A stretch of DNA of 64,000 nt from the NCBI GenBank assembly GCA_016790075.1, contig JAEUPP010000024.1, forward strand, positions 124,001 to 188,000, in the 5' to 3' direction. The position numbers were made by a program, and so were the translations under genes. Positions within the stretch are counted from its first letter, which is position 1, and the number at the start of each line of letters is the position of its first letter. Source of the stretch: Rhodanobacteraceae bacterium. GTDB taxonomy: Bacteria > Pseudomonadota > Gammaproteobacteria > Xanthomonadales > Rhodanobacteraceae. The notes under the pieces are model-generated. The model was given only the letters and a program-made list of their open reading frames with translations. It ran no database searches and was not told the origin of the DNA. Shown piece by piece: positions 17,109-26,626 of the stretch.

Positions 17109-19022
17109 TCAAAGATCCCGCGCAACGCGAAACCCGACGCGCCCGCTGCGTGTCGTCGTCAGCGCCGAGAGACGGTAGGCCGAACGCACGTGGTCCGGGT
17201 CGGAGCCCCAGGAGCCGCCGCGTACGACATGTCGCTCGCAGCCGGGATTGACCCAGGCACGGCTGTCGCGCGGCGCACGCAGATAGGTGTCATGCCAGCA
17301 GTCCTCTACCCATTCCGATACGTTGCCGTCGAGGTCGTGAAAACCCAGCGAATTCGCCGGGAAGGTGCGCACGGGCGCCGGCCCCCAGTAGTTGTCTGCA
17401 TAACGCGCGAATCCCTTGCGCCAGGTGCGGTGAGCCGGCGAGCGATCACCGGCACCGGTAAAATTGCCAATCGTGCGCGTCGGATCATTGTCGCCCCAGG
17501 GAAAGCGCGTGGCCAGGCCCGCTCGCAACGCGTATTCGTATTCGGCCTCGGACGGCAAGCGGTATTTCTTGCCGGTGCGCTGGGTGAGCCAGGCGAGATA
17601 GGCATTCGCATCTTCCCAGCTCACGTGCACGACCGGCAGGTTGTCGGCGGCGCGCTTGCCGCTGTAGTCGTCCTGCCAGGTAACACCGCGGCCATCGACC
17701 ATGCGCCCGGAATTCTCTTCGTATACGCTGGACGCGCCCTCGACTTCGGCACTGGTGCGATAGCCGCTCGCACGCACGAACTCGCGAAACTCACCGACCG
17801 ACACCTCGCTGCGCCCGAGCGCAAAGCCGCTGTCGATCACCACCTCCCGCTGTGGGCCTTCGGCATTGCGATGCCCTTTCTCGCTCTCAGGTGAGCCCAT
17901 AAGGAACTTGCCGGTCGGTACGACCAGCACAGCCGGCGCCGTGCCGGCGCGGTCGAGGAAAGGATCATTGATGAGCTGACCCGGCCGCAGACTGGCGTAG
18001 AGTCGTGCATTGCGCAGCCGGTCCTGAAATTCATCCACGCCGGGCAGATCGGCGCTAATGGCTTGTGCCTGCTGCGCCAGCCGCTCAGCCAGGTCAGCGT
18101 TGCCCGAATCAAGCGCGGACTGTGCCTGCGCAAGCACCGTTTCCGCACGCTGCCGGCGCACGCCCTCGGTGCGAGTGCGTATGTCCAGCAGTTGCTGCGA
18201 GCCCGGCGCTATGGTCGCCGCTTGTGCGAGAACCACATCGGCTGCCGCGAAATCGTCCTTGGCCACCGCGGCCAGCGCGCGCTCAAGCACGCCGCGCTGG
18301 ATCTGCTCCAACCCCTGCCGCGCCAGTTCATTGCCGGGATCGAGTTCTCGCACACGGCGATAAACGTCTAGCGCACTCGCCCCCGCAGGTTCCAGGCCCT
18401 TGCCTTGCTTGAGCAGCTCGGCTGCCTCGGCCAGCAATGGTTCCACCTGGCGCGCGAGCTTGATCCGTCCGCGCAGTTCGGCGAAGCGGGCCGCTTCATG
18501 CGGCACCTTGTCCAGGCCCACCAGAATACGCTCGGCCTCGCCGATATCGCCCGTACCAATTGCCGTGGCTATGTCGGCCAGCAGACGGTCGTGCACGGCC
18601 GCCAATCCATCGCGCGCGCGGCGGTTGCTCCTGTCCTCGTCCAGCACCTTGCGATACAGCACCAGCGCATTGTCCTCCGCCGGATCGAACAGGCGTCCTG
18701 CGGCCAGCGCCTGGTCCGCTAGCGCAAGCTGCTCGGTGATGCGCGCGGTGGCCGGTGCTTCCGGCTCGGCCGGTGCTTCCGGCGGCGGCTCACCGGCCAA
18801 TTCGCGTGGAGGACCGAACTCAATGACGGCCGGAGGGTTCGCGCGTACATCAATGGGCGGTGGCGCCACGGTTGCACGCACCGGCAAACCGGCCGGGCGC
18901 TGGCCCGGCGAGACGTGGATTACCTCGGGGAAAAACCGGTAGACCAGCGCAAATCCCAGCAGTGCGATACCGGCAGCTCCACCCCAGGTAGTCTGCTTGC
19001 GGACGTTTTCGGAACCAGCCAT
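17109..19022 (-). CDS. Membrane-anchored SUMF1-like (FGE-sulfatase domain) protein
   Basis: 637-residue protein. One N-terminal membrane helix (GGAAGIALLGFALVYRFF) is followed by a proline-rich linker, a helical tetratricopeptide-like middle (about 90-330), and a C-terminal formylglycine-generating-enzyme-like domain (about 345-637). That domain carries MGSPESEKGH, VSWEDANAYLAWLTQRTG, YRLPSEAEYEYALRAG and LDGNVSEWVEDCW. The position that holds the two catalytic cysteines in true FGE reads VVRGGSWGSDPDHVRSAYR, without cysteine, so sulfatase maturation is unlikely. Such domains often act as binding or structural modules. The role is unknown; it lies divergent from rnd. Confidence 0.85.
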   Translation of the reverse strand: MAGSENVRKQTTWGGAAGIALLGFALVYRFFPEVIHVSPGQRPAGLPVRATVAPPPIDVRANPPAVIEFGPPRELAGEPPPEAPAEPEAPATARITEQLALADQALAAGRLFDPAEDNALVLYRKVLDEDRSNRRARDGLAAVHDRLLADIATAIGTGDIGEAERILVGLDKVPHEAARFAELRGRIKLARQVEPLLAEAAELLKQGKGLEPAGASALDVYRRVRELDPGNELARQGLEQIQRGVLERALAAVAKDDFAAADVVLAQAATIAPGSQQLLDIRTRTEGVRRQRAETVLAQAQSALDSGNADLAERLAQQAQAISADLPGVDEFQDRLRNARLYASLRPGQLINDPFLDRAGTAPAVLVVPTGKFLMGSPESEKGHRNAEGPQREVVIDSGFALGRSEVSVGEFREFVRASGYRTSAEVEGASSVYEENSGRMVDGRGVTWQDDYSGKRAADNLPVVHVSWEDANAYLAWLTQRTGKKYRLPSEAEYEYALRAGLATRFPWGDNDPTRTIGNFTGAGDRSPAHRTWRKGFARYADNYWGPAPVRTFPANSLGFHDLDGNVSEWVEDCWHDTYLRAPRDSRAWVNPGCERHVVRGGSWGSDPDHVRSAYRLSALTTTRSGRVGFRVARDL

Positions 19023-19105
19023 GCGCTCGGCGAATGTGACAGCAAGGGCAACTGACCTTAGGCTAACCCGTTCTGCCTGACAACCGCGTGCGTGGCACGC
19101 CCTGA

Positions 19106-20203
19106 ATGGAGTCCTGCGTGCACCATTGGATAACGCAGCCTGAAACTACCGCCGCACTCGTTGCGCGTCACCCCACCAGCCGCCTGATTGGACTCGACAC
19201 CGAGTTCATGCGCGTCGACAGCTTTTACCCTCGCCTGGCCCTGGTGCAGATCAACCTGGATACGGAAATCGCCCTGCTCGACCCGTTGGCGCTCAATGGC
19301 GTCGCGGCGCTGGCTCCGCTGCTCGCCGATCCCGGCACTACCTGCGTCATGCATAGTGCCAGCGAAGACCTGGAAGCGTTGGCCGAGGCGGTACCCGAAG
19401 GCTTAGGCCATCTGTTCGACACCCAGATCGCCGCGGCCATGACCGGATTCGGCGCAGGCCTCAGTTATCAGAAGCTGGTCGCCGCCATCACCGGCATCGA
19501 CCTGCCCAAGGCCGAAACGCGTTCGGACTGGCTGCGCCGCCCGCTGAGTGCCGAGCAGCTGGACTATGCCGCCCAGGACGTAGTCCATCTGCCTGCACTG
19601 CATGCGGAACTGGCCGCGCGTCTGGAACAGCGCGGCCGCAGCGGCTGGCTGATAGAAGATTGCCAGCGCCTGCTGCAGAAAGCCCGCAGCCGCGACGGCG
19701 ACCCACAGCCCCAGCGCAGCTTCAAGAGCGCCGCAGACTGGCCGCGTGCACGCCAGGCGCTGCTGCGCCGTGTGCTGCTGTGGCGCGAAGCTACAGCTCG
19801 CCGCATCGACAAGCCGCGCCCCTGGCTACTCGACGATGCACACATTATAAATTTAGTAACAAATCCACCAAGCGACATCGACGAGCTGTTCCAGCGCGCC
19901 AAGGGACTGCGCGCACTGCGCGGAGCGCAGCGCGATGAACTGCTGGACGTGCTTATGGCACCACTCGCACCCGAGGAACTGGATTTCGCGCCGGTGTTTC
20001 CGCTGCCGACGCCCGCACAGAAGCGCACGATCGCTGCGATGAAAGAGTCGGTGGTCGCCATCGCGGCCGAACTTGATCTCCCCGAAGGACTGCTCTGCGC
20101 CCGCCGTCATCTTGAGGCGCTGGTCTTCGATGGCGTCTGGCCCGAAGCCCTGGAGGGCTGGCGCAAGCCGCTGCTGTTCAGCGCGTTGTCGAACAAACTA
20201 TAA
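19106..20203 (+). CDS. rnd: Ribonuclease D
   Basis: 365-residue 3'-5' exoribonuclease for tRNA and stable RNA 3'-end trimming. The DEDD-y exonuclease residues are visible: Asp31 and Glu33 in GLDTEF, Asp88 in HSASEDLEAL, and Tyr154 with Asp158 in YAAQDVVHL. An HRDC domain follows (RRVLLWREATARRIDKPRPWL), then the C-terminal helical part. The length agrees with E. coli RNase D (375). A short, strikingly AT-rich stretch encodes HIINLVTN at about 19840-19865. The strong hairpin at 20361 probably ends the transcript. Confidence 0.95.
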   Translation: MESCVHHWITQPETTAALVARHPTSRLIGLDTEFMRVDSFYPRLALVQINLDTEIALLDPLALNGVAALAPLLADPGTTCVMHSASEDLEALAEAVPEGLGHLFDTQIAAAMTGFGAGLSYQKLVAAITGIDLPKAETRSDWLRRPLSAEQLDYAAQDVVHLPALHAELAARLEQRGRSGWLIEDCQRLLQKARSRDGDPQPQRSFKSAADWPRARQALLRRVLLWREATARRIDKPRPWLLDDAHIINLVTNPPSDIDELFQRAKGLRALRGAQRDELLDVLMAPLAPEELDFAPVFPLPTPAQKRTIAAMKESVVAIAAELDLPEGLLCARRHLEALVFDGVWPEALEGWRKPLLFSALSNKL

Positions 20204-20559
20204 GCGTCAAAAAAACAGAAACCCCGGGCGGTGCCAAATTATCGACCCAGGGACTTTGCGACTGAACCCGAATGCGTTCTTTTCAGCGTTAGCAAATGCG
20301 GTTTCAAGTTCCGGTGGTTTATTGCCGGACAAACAATGCCTGCGCTTGCGTCACGAGACCAGCCGAGGGGCGCAATTCCCCTCGGCTGATTTGGCTTTGT
20401 GCTGCCGCCAAGACAGGGACACAACACCGCATGGACAACTCGTCACGCGCCGGCCTGCGCTTCCGACGTCAAGCAAGGCAGCGGCAAGCTACCGCTGACA
20501 CCCAGATCAGCAGTCCACCAAACAAATGCCGGCGTACGAGCCCACTCCACTTCGACCAG
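20204..20559. other. 356-base convergent intergenic region
   Basis: It separates rnd from the reverse-strand M4-type peptidase gene. The only structured element seen is the hairpin at 20361-20387. The rest is of mixed composition with no ORF that has both a start signal and codon use like its neighbours. Confidence 0.5.
20361..20387. terminator. 10-bp stem bidirectional terminator
   Basis: agccgagggg at 20361-20370 pairs exactly with cccctcggct at 20378-20387 around the loop cgcaatt. It is followed on the plus strand by gatttggctttgt, a weak T-rich tail. It sits between two convergent genes and could serve both. Confidence 0.7.
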
Positions 20560-23160
20560 TCAAGGACTCTTTAGAAGGAGTGCAAAACTGGAGACCGAAT
20601 GACCTCCCAGTTGTGACGATTTCATTCCAGAAATGGAGCAACCGAGCACAGATCCTGTGGACTGCTGATCGACATACGGACGAATACTCGTCGCCCACGT
20701 CTGTTCGTTATCACTAGACAAGTTCGTGTCACGAATTTTGCCACCACATGCCACCAGGGCATAGCCAGAAGCAGACGGCTCCCTCAATGAAACAGTGCCT
20801 GACGCAAAGTACGAATCTGTACTTGACCCACCTTTAGTAATGTAGTTGCTCGTAAACGTCACCGGCACCGTAACCCCAGGCAAGCTGACACTCTGTTTCA
20901 GACCGACGGCATAGGCGGTAACTGATCCAGCAGCAGCAGACGCCCCAACTGTCGAAGATCCCACCACCCAGACATTTTCGACAGGCAACGACATGTAGGC
21001 GAGCCTCGGAGGAGTGGGGCCAGCATCGACTTTGATGCCTCCACCTACCAGAACGTAGCCGGGCGGCAAGGTAGCGGAGCTGTATGTGCCGGGCGCGGCT
21101 GTCTTCTTGACGGTAATCAAGTTCTGCCGCAGCTGAGCCGGCGTCATACCACTGACCTTGAGACCAATAGCCCATGCACGCGCGTACGTAGGCGGACTGG
21201 GCAACGGTGACGCCGCGCCGGATGTTGAGACCACCCAGGCACTGTAGTCATCTTTTGGGTAGGCCGCGGCAACGTACGAGCCTTCCCGGTAGTTCGCCGC
21301 ACGAGTCGACATCCCTTCTACACCGCCACCGACGACCACGTAGTCGGCAGGCACGGCAAGCTCGAAAGTCGAATTCGGGGTGAATGCGACGTCTCTTGTC
21401 TCGAACACGGCTGTGTTAACCCTGCCGCTGGAGTCCACACTTTCTGCCACCTTCGCGAACAGGCCACCACAGTAAGCGCCAACAGCAGCAAAAGCTCTAG
21501 CCACATCAGTTTCCGGGTACGAATGGAACCACGCCGCATGCTGAAAAGCGCACGCGGTATTGTTGTATGCGCGCTTCTGATTCCCGGATATAAATGTATT
21601 TAGCCTACTGCTGGTAAGTAAACGGTTTGCTATTGCAAAAGAAAACAACTCAAAAACCATTTTCGTATTCCAGCCCGGCGTTTTGGCCAATAAGCAGGAT
21701 GCCTTGTTGACCGGACCAGATGAGTAATGAGCATCTGTTGCGTTTGTAACATCGTTAATGTCATCGTAAGAGTCGCCGTCACGCGGCGGGTCACACATGT
21801 CCCTGAAATGACCATTGCTGTTTTTTCTGAGCTCATCACCTACGATAAAATCGTTTTTCACAGACCAAGCGCTGTTCTTGCTTTTCCAGAAATACTCGGA
21901 CGCTTCGCCGGAAAGATCAGCAAACGACTCCTCGACCCCACCAGACGCCCCGATATACATGACACCAGACCCGAGAATCCACCTTGCAAAGAAGGCATGC
22001 CCGATTTCATGGCCGAGTGTGTCCGCACCCATTTCCGGATAATTGTCAGCATCGCCCATGCCGAGCGTGACAACACCAACGGTGGGATCAAATGCAGCTA
22101 TTGCACCAGTCCTGATGGTATTCACAGCTACCAACAGCTGCGTACTCCACGGCGAAGCCATATACGCCTTGAACATGTCAATCGCGTTCTGCGCAAAATA
22201 CATAGCATCATTGGTCACCCCGAAACCACCGTTGAGGCTGAGGTCAATGTTATTTGGGCAAGTAAAACTTACCGAAGGTGACCCCGGCGTGTTCCCCTTG
22301 TAGTCATACGCTATCGTTACCCGAACATCCGGATTCTCTAAATAGCATCTCGAGCTTGAAGTGGAGTCCTTGTAAATGGGCAGGTAATCATAGCCACTGG
22401 TAGCTCCCCACGTGTATTTCCCTGTTTTCAGATTGCCACCGGGACCAGTACCTTTAACCGGAACACCGCTCAAATTTCTTGTGTCATCCCATTTGAGCAG
22501 CTGAGCACCGGAGAACTCATCAACAATCACCACCGCACTGACAACCTTGTTCTGGCTGGCGTAGTCAATTCTCAGTCTTACATACTGGGCCAAGCGGGCT
22601 CTGCTGCTGTCGTCAACAAAGACGATTCGCGTTTTCTCCGTCACCTCAACAAAGGTGCTTGCCGGTCGCACCCCATGCACCAACTCTTCTGCCCTGGCTA
22701 TGACCGCGTCACCAGCGTAAGGCCCTTGCGCAATGGTCGGAATGTCCGACTTGATGCCGGATACGACGTTTCCCATTACCCTGTTGAAGCTTCCGATATT
22801 TACCTGGGATGGCCAGGTAATCCAATGGTCCTGTACGGAAAATAGTATGTCTGCGCCATAAACCGGCATACCGTAGTACTTCTGCTGGTATGAATAAGTT
22901 GAGGCCTTGCCTTTTAATCGCTCACTCTGTGCCTCAAGACTCCAAGTTGATTGCTCGTCGACTGCTGGAGCGATTCGCAGATTGTTTAGTTGCCAGCCGG
23001 TAATCGTAGGCTGCCCACCGTTGAACCCGGTTCGGTTTGCGTTCAAAGTAGTGATGTCAGCCCGGGACAGATCCGTTTGAACCGCCGCGTTAACGTCAGC
23101 GATGCCAGCGATACCAGTAGCCAGGTAAAGAAGAATTTTTGTGCTTGAGCTGAATTTCAT
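20560..23160 (-). CDS. Secreted M4-type (thermolysin-like) metallopeptidase with three C-terminal repeats
   Basis: 866-residue exported zinc protease. After the signal peptide (about 1-25) comes an FTP/PepSY-like propeptide (25-230). The catalytic domain follows with His384-Glu385 and His388 in LGHEIGHAF, the third ligand Glu411 in GGVEESFADLSGE, and the M4 general histidine His478 in AHYSSGPVNKA. The C-terminal 270 residues hold three copies of a beta-rich unit marked by ADYVVVGGGVEG, PGYVLVGGGIKV and SGYALVACGGKI. These may be binding or anchoring domains. The gene is noticeably AT-richer than its neighbours and is bordered by gene-poor DNA, which suggests horizontal acquisition. It probably degrades extracellular protein. 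Confidence 0.9.
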   Translation of the reverse strand: MKFSSSTKILLYLATGIAGIADVNAAVQTDLSRADITTLNANRTGFNGGQPTITGWQLNNLRIAPAVDEQSTWSLEAQSERLKGKASTYSYQQKYYGMPVYGADILFSVQDHWITWPSQVNIGSFNRVMGNVVSGIKSDIPTIAQGPYAGDAVIARAEELVHGVRPASTFVEVTEKTRIVFVDDSSRARLAQYVRLRIDYASQNKVVSAVVIVDEFSGAQLLKWDDTRNLSGVPVKGTGPGGNLKTGKYTWGATSGYDYLPIYKDSTSSSRCYLENPDVRVTIAYDYKGNTPGSPSVSFTCPNNIDLSLNGGFGVTNDAMYFAQNAIDMFKAYMASPWSTQLLVAVNTIRTGAIAAFDPTVGVVTLGMGDADNYPEMGADTLGHEIGHAFFARWILGSGVMYIGASGGVEESFADLSGEASEYFWKSKNSAWSVKNDFIVGDELRKNSNGHFRDMCDPPRDGDSYDDINDVTNATDAHYSSGPVNKASCLLAKTPGWNTKMVFELFSFAIANRLLTSSRLNTFISGNQKRAYNNTACAFQHAAWFHSYPETDVARAFAAVGAYCGGLFAKVAESVDSSGRVNTAVFETRDVAFTPNSTFELAVPADYVVVGGGVEGMSTRAANYREGSYVAAAYPKDDYSAWVVSTSGAASPLPSPPTYARAWAIGLKVSGMTPAQLRQNLITVKKTAAPGTYSSATLPPGYVLVGGGIKVDAGPTPPRLAYMSLPVENVWVVGSSTVGASAAAGSVTAYAVGLKQSVSLPGVTVPVTFTSNYITKGGSSTDSYFASGTVSLREPSASGYALVACGGKIRDTNLSSDNEQTWATSIRPYVDQQSTGSVLGCSISGMKSSQLGGHSVSSFALLLKSP

Positions 23161-23894
23161 GTCAACACCATTTTTGTGTGCAAGTTGATTTTTCTGTCTC
23201 TTTGAACAGAGACACTTTCGACAGGCGCGCGGTGGTCCGACAACGAGCGCTTTCTCAAGCGGTTATCTGAGATGAAGGTCCGATCGACAGTCGCTTTGCT
23301 CCTGCCATGCGCCCGTCATCGGTACTTGCTGCTCACTGATCATGTGCTAGGCGGACGCTTGCTCACCCTCCTCAGGAGACCGCTGGACTCGATGGAATGG
23401 CGCGTCGGTTTATGGCTTCGGCAATTGGCGCTGGTGGCTCCGGACAGGCAACCAATGCCGACAGGCGCCGGCCTTTCCTATCAACGAGCATGGTTGCTGC
23501 CCCACGAGGCATAGAGCTCGTTTCTTTGCTCGTCCCATGCTCAGCCAACCGGCTTCAAACTTGGGCTTTGCTGCCTAGTTCGCTCGACTTCTTCATCACA
23601 AGATTCACTTCAGAGAATCTCGCAATGGCGGCGCTGTCGGGATCAGTCTCTTCTGTTGCAGATTGTAAATTTGCGCCTGCGGAACACACTTCTTTAGACG
23701 TGCCTGTTGCTCAGCGGGCATTGGCGGCTGGGCGAGCTCGCCATAGGGCCTCGCTTTCTATGTCTCGTTGGTCCGTTGACTCCAGGCAAGTGTTCGGGAG
23801 CGATAGAAACCGAGACCAGACCCGGCGACAGGCTCGGCGTTATTCCGTTGCAATGCTTGACACGCTGCCCACGCTTCCGTTCAACTCGGCACCC
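23161..23894. other. 734-base gap, no confident gene
   Basis: It lies between the start of the M4-type peptidase gene and the threonine leader. Close to the peptidase start an imperfect palindrome (gtctct-ttgaac-agagac, about 23197-23214) could be a regulatory site. Short ORFs at 23272-23514 and the long frame entering the leader peptide lack convincing composition or family matches. The peptidase promoter and, further right, the threonine operon promoter must lie here, but no clear -35/-10 pair was identified. Confidence 0.45.
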
Positions 23895-24020
23895 ATGCGC
23901 TCACCGAACCGCCATCACCCGATCAGCACGCCCGCTTCTGCGGCGTCCTACGGCATTGGCTCCGGTACGACGATTACAACGACGACCACTAGCGTGGTGC
24001 GGCGAGTCGTGCGCGAATAA
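23895..24020 (+). CDS. thrL: Threonine operon leader peptide
   Basis: 41-codon ORF ending 89 bases before thrA. Its C-terminal half reads GSGTTITTTTTSVV, with seven Thr codons and one Ile codon in eight consecutive positions. This is the hallmark of a leader whose translation reports threonyl- and isoleucyl-tRNA charging. The E. coli counterpart has the same kind of Thr/Ile run. The frame is open far upstream; ATG 23895 is the nearest ATG giving a short peptide, and its exact start is uncertain. A GC-rich hairpin follows 18 bases after the stop, as expected for attenuation. Confidence 0.8.
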   Translation: MRSPNRHHPISTPASAASYGIGSGTTITTTTTSVVRRVVRE

Positions 24021-24037
24021 GGTTTCTTACGCAAACG

Positions 24038-24064
24038 GCCCCGCACCTCACCAGGATGCGGGGC
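24038..24064 (+). terminator. Attenuator hairpin of the threonine operon
   Basis: gccccgca at 24038-24045 pairs exactly with tgcggggc at 24057-24064 around an 11-base loop. It lies between the leader peptide stop and the thrA ribosome site (ggagg about 24100). A pronounced T run is missing, so termination strength is uncertain. Position and context support a transcription attenuator. Confidence 0.6.
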
Positions 24065-24109
24065 TGAACCCGGATTCTGAGAAGCGCGCGGGGCCTCTAC
24101 GGAGGCTCT

Positions 24110-26626
24110 ATGGGTTCGCCCGCTATTGCATTGCAGGACCACCACCCGGCTGTTTCGGCCGCGGCAGAACCACTTTCCGTCGTGGCGCACAAGTTCGGCG
24201 GATCCTCCGTCGCTGATGCCGCGCGCTATCGTCATGTGGGCGAGTTGCTGCGTGCGCGCAGCGAAACGGTGCAGGCGACCGTCGTCTCTGCGATGAAAGG
24301 AGTCACCGACGCGCTGATCGCGCTGGCGCATACCGCTGCGGACGGTGGCGACTGGCGCAAGCCGTGGCAAGGCCTGCGCGAAAAGCATCTCACCGCGGCC
24401 GATGCGTTGCTCGCGGGGGCTGCCGCGGCGACGGCGCAGTGGCTGGAGCGGGAATTCGACGAGCTCGCCCAGTTGCTGAACGCGCTGGCCGTGCTCGGCA
24501 CACCGACCCGCGAAGCACTGGAGCGCATACAGGGACTCGGCGAGGTCTATTCGGCGCGGCTGCTCAGCGAACACCTGCGCGCACTTGGCGAGGACGTAGT
24601 GATGCTCGATGCGCGCGACGTGCTCGTGGTGCATCACGGCGACCTGGGCGTCGCCGTCGACTGGCCGCAAAGCGAAGCGCGCCTGGCGCGCTGGCGTGAG
24701 GCGAATCCAGCCGCGCGTATCGTCATTACCGGCTTCGTCGCGCGCGATGCCACCAACCGCATCACCACGCTCGGCCGCAATGGCAGCGACTATTCCGGCG
24801 CCATTTTTGCTGCATTGTTCAAAGCAAAAGAATTGCATATATGGACAGATGTCGACGGCGTACTGTCCGCCGACCCGCGGCTGGTGCCTGAAGCCGTACC
24901 GCTGGCGGCGCTGTCGTATCACGAGGCCTGCGAACTCGCCTATTTCGGGGCCAAGGTCGTACACCCGCAGACCATGACCCCGGCGATCAGCCGCGGCCTG
25001 CCCATCATCATCCGCAACAGCTTCCGCCCCGACCATCCGGGCACGCGCATCGCCGCCGCGGGTGACGCCGCAGGCCCGGTCAAGGGACTGACCCTGTCGC
25101 CCGATCTGGCGCTGCTGAACCTCGAGGGCGCCGGCATGATAGGCGTACCCGGCACGGCCGAACGTGTATTCGCCGCACTGCGTGATGCGCGCGTATCGGT
25201 AGTGATGATTTCGCAGGGCTCGTCGGAGCACTCGATCTGCTGCGTAGTGCGCGATAGCGAAGCAGAGACCGCGCGGCGTGCGCTGCAGGCGGCATTCGCC
25301 CGCGAACTCGCCGACGCTCAGGTCCAGGCCGTGCAGCTGATCCACGGCATCAGCGTACTCGCCGCCGTCGGCGACCGCATGGCCGGCACGCCGGGGGTCG
25401 CGGCACGCCTGTTCGATGCGCTGGCGCGTGCGCAGGTGAATATTCGCGCGATCGCGCAAGGAGCGTCTGAACGCAATATCTCGGTCGCGATCGCCAGTGC
25501 CGATGCGGACAAGGCGCTGCGCGCCGCCCATGCGGGTTTCTGGCTGTCGGCGCAAACGATATCGCTGGGCGTCATAGGCCCAGGCAAGGTCGGTAGCGCT
25601 TTGCTGCAGCAGCTGGCCGCGGCACAGGTGCGCCTGAAGCACGATACCAATCTCGATCTGCGGCTGCGCGCCGTCGCATCGCGCAGCCGCATGTGGCTGG
25701 ACGATCTCGGCACCACGGACGACTGGCAGCGCCGTCTCGAGGAATCGACGCGGGAAGTCGATCTCGACTGCTTTACCGAACACCTGCAGGCCGCGCATCT
25801 GCCGCATACCGTCATCGTCGACTGCAGCGCGAGTTCGCGCGTGGCGGAGCGTTACGCCGGCTGGCTTGCCGCCGGCATCCATGTGATCACGCCGAACAAG
25901 CAAGCCGGCGCCGGCCCCATCGAGCGCTATCGCGCCATCCGCGAAGCCATGAGTACCAGTGGTGCACGCTTCCGCTACGAAGCCACCGTTGGCGCGGGCC
26001 TGCCCGTGGTCAGTACCTTGCGCGACCTGCTCGACACCGGCGATGACCTGGTCGCTATTGACGGCATCTTCTCGGGCACGCTCGCCTGGCTGTTCAATCG
26101 CTACGATGGTTCGGTCGCGTTCTCGGCTCTGGTGCGCGAGGCGCATGCGCTGGGTTATACCGAGCCCGATCCACGCGACGATCTGTCGGGCACCGACGTG
26201 GCGCGTAAGCTGGTCATTCTCGCCCGTGAAGCGGGCCGCGAACTGTCACTGGCTGATGTGGCGGTAGAAAGCCTGGTGCCGGCTGCATTGCGTGACGCTG
26301 CACCGGACGAATTCATGGCCCGCCTGCCTGAGCTCGATGCCAGCTTTGCCACACGCCAGACTGCAGCGGAAGCGGCTGGCAACGTGCTGCGCTACGTGGC
26401 GCGACTGGATCGGGACGGCCGCGCCAGTGTCGGCCTGGTCGAACTCAGCCGCAGCCATGCGTTCGCCCATTTGCGCGAAACCGACAACATAGTGCAATTT
26501 TCCACAAGACGCTATTGCAACAACCCGCTTGTGGTGCAGGGACCGGGCGCCGGCCCCGAAGTGACGGCAGCTGGCGTATTCGCCGATCTGCTGCGCGTAG
26601 CCGGCACGCTGGGAGCACGGATCTGA
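24110..26626 (+). CDS. thrA: Bifunctional aspartokinase / homoserine dehydrogenase
   Basis: 838-residue fusion enzyme catalysing the first and third steps from aspartate to threonine. The aspartokinase domain begins at [11 protein letters not shown] (about 27-36) and contains the conserved [11 protein letters not shown]. Two ACT-type regulatory segments follow ([40 protein letters not shown]), then the NAD(P)-binding homoserine dehydrogenase domain ([17 protein letters not shown]) with catalytic regions including [12 protein letters not shown]. The size is close to E. coli ThrA (820). A good ggagg site precedes ATG 24110. Threonine feedback is expected from the ACT segments, and attenuation from the upstream leader. 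Confidence 0.97.
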   Translation: MGSPAIALQDHHPAVSAAAEPLSVVAHKFGGSSVADAARYRHVGELLRARSETVQATVVSAMKGVTDALIALAHTAADGGDWRKPWQGLREKHLTAADALLAGAAAATAQWLEREFDELAQLLNALAVLGTPTREALERIQGLGEVYSARLLSEHLRALGEDVVMLDARDVLVVHHGDLGVAVDWPQSEARLARWREANPAARIVITGFVARDATNRITTLGRNGSDYSGAIFAALFKAKELHIWTDVDGVLSADPRLVPEAVPLAALSYHEACELAYFGAKVVHPQTMTPAISRGLPIIIRNSFRPDHPGTRIAAAGDAAGPVKGLTLSPDLALLNLEGAGMIGVPGTAERVFAALRDARVSVVMISQGSSEHSICCVVRDSEAETARRALQAAFARELADAQVQAVQLIHGISVLAAVGDRMAGTPGVAARLFDALARAQVNIRAIAQGASERNISVAIASADADKALRAAHAGFWLSAQTISLGVIGPGKVGSALLQQLAAAQVRLKHDTNLDLRLRAVASRSRMWLDDLGTTDDWQRRLEESTREVDLDCFTEHLQAAHLPHTVIVDCSASSRVAERYAGWLAAGIHVITPNKQAGAGPIERYRAIREAMSTSGARFRYEATVGAGLPVVSTLRDLLDTGDDLVAIDGIFSGTLAWLFNRYDGSVAFSALVREAHALGYTEPDPRDDLSGTDVARKLVILAREAGRELSLADVAVESLVPAALRDAAPDEFMARLPELDASFATRQTAAEAAGNVLRYVARLDRDGRASVGLVELSRSHAFAHLRETDNIVQFSTRRYCNNPLVVQGPGAGPEVTAAGVFADLLRVAGTLGARI

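Noticed and set aside
23272-23514. 80-codon ORF left of thrL
   Set aside because: Leucine/arginine-rich, no family resemblance, and no ribosome site; composition does not match its neighbours.
23397-24020. 207-codon frame containing the threonine leader as one protein
   Set aside because: Only the last 41 codons have meaning (Thr/Ile run before a hairpin); the upstream part has irregular composition and no family features.
23948-26146. 732-codon open frame antisense to thrA
   Set aside because: High GC keeps the antisense frame open; thrA is certain, and the antisense translation shows no domain or start signal.
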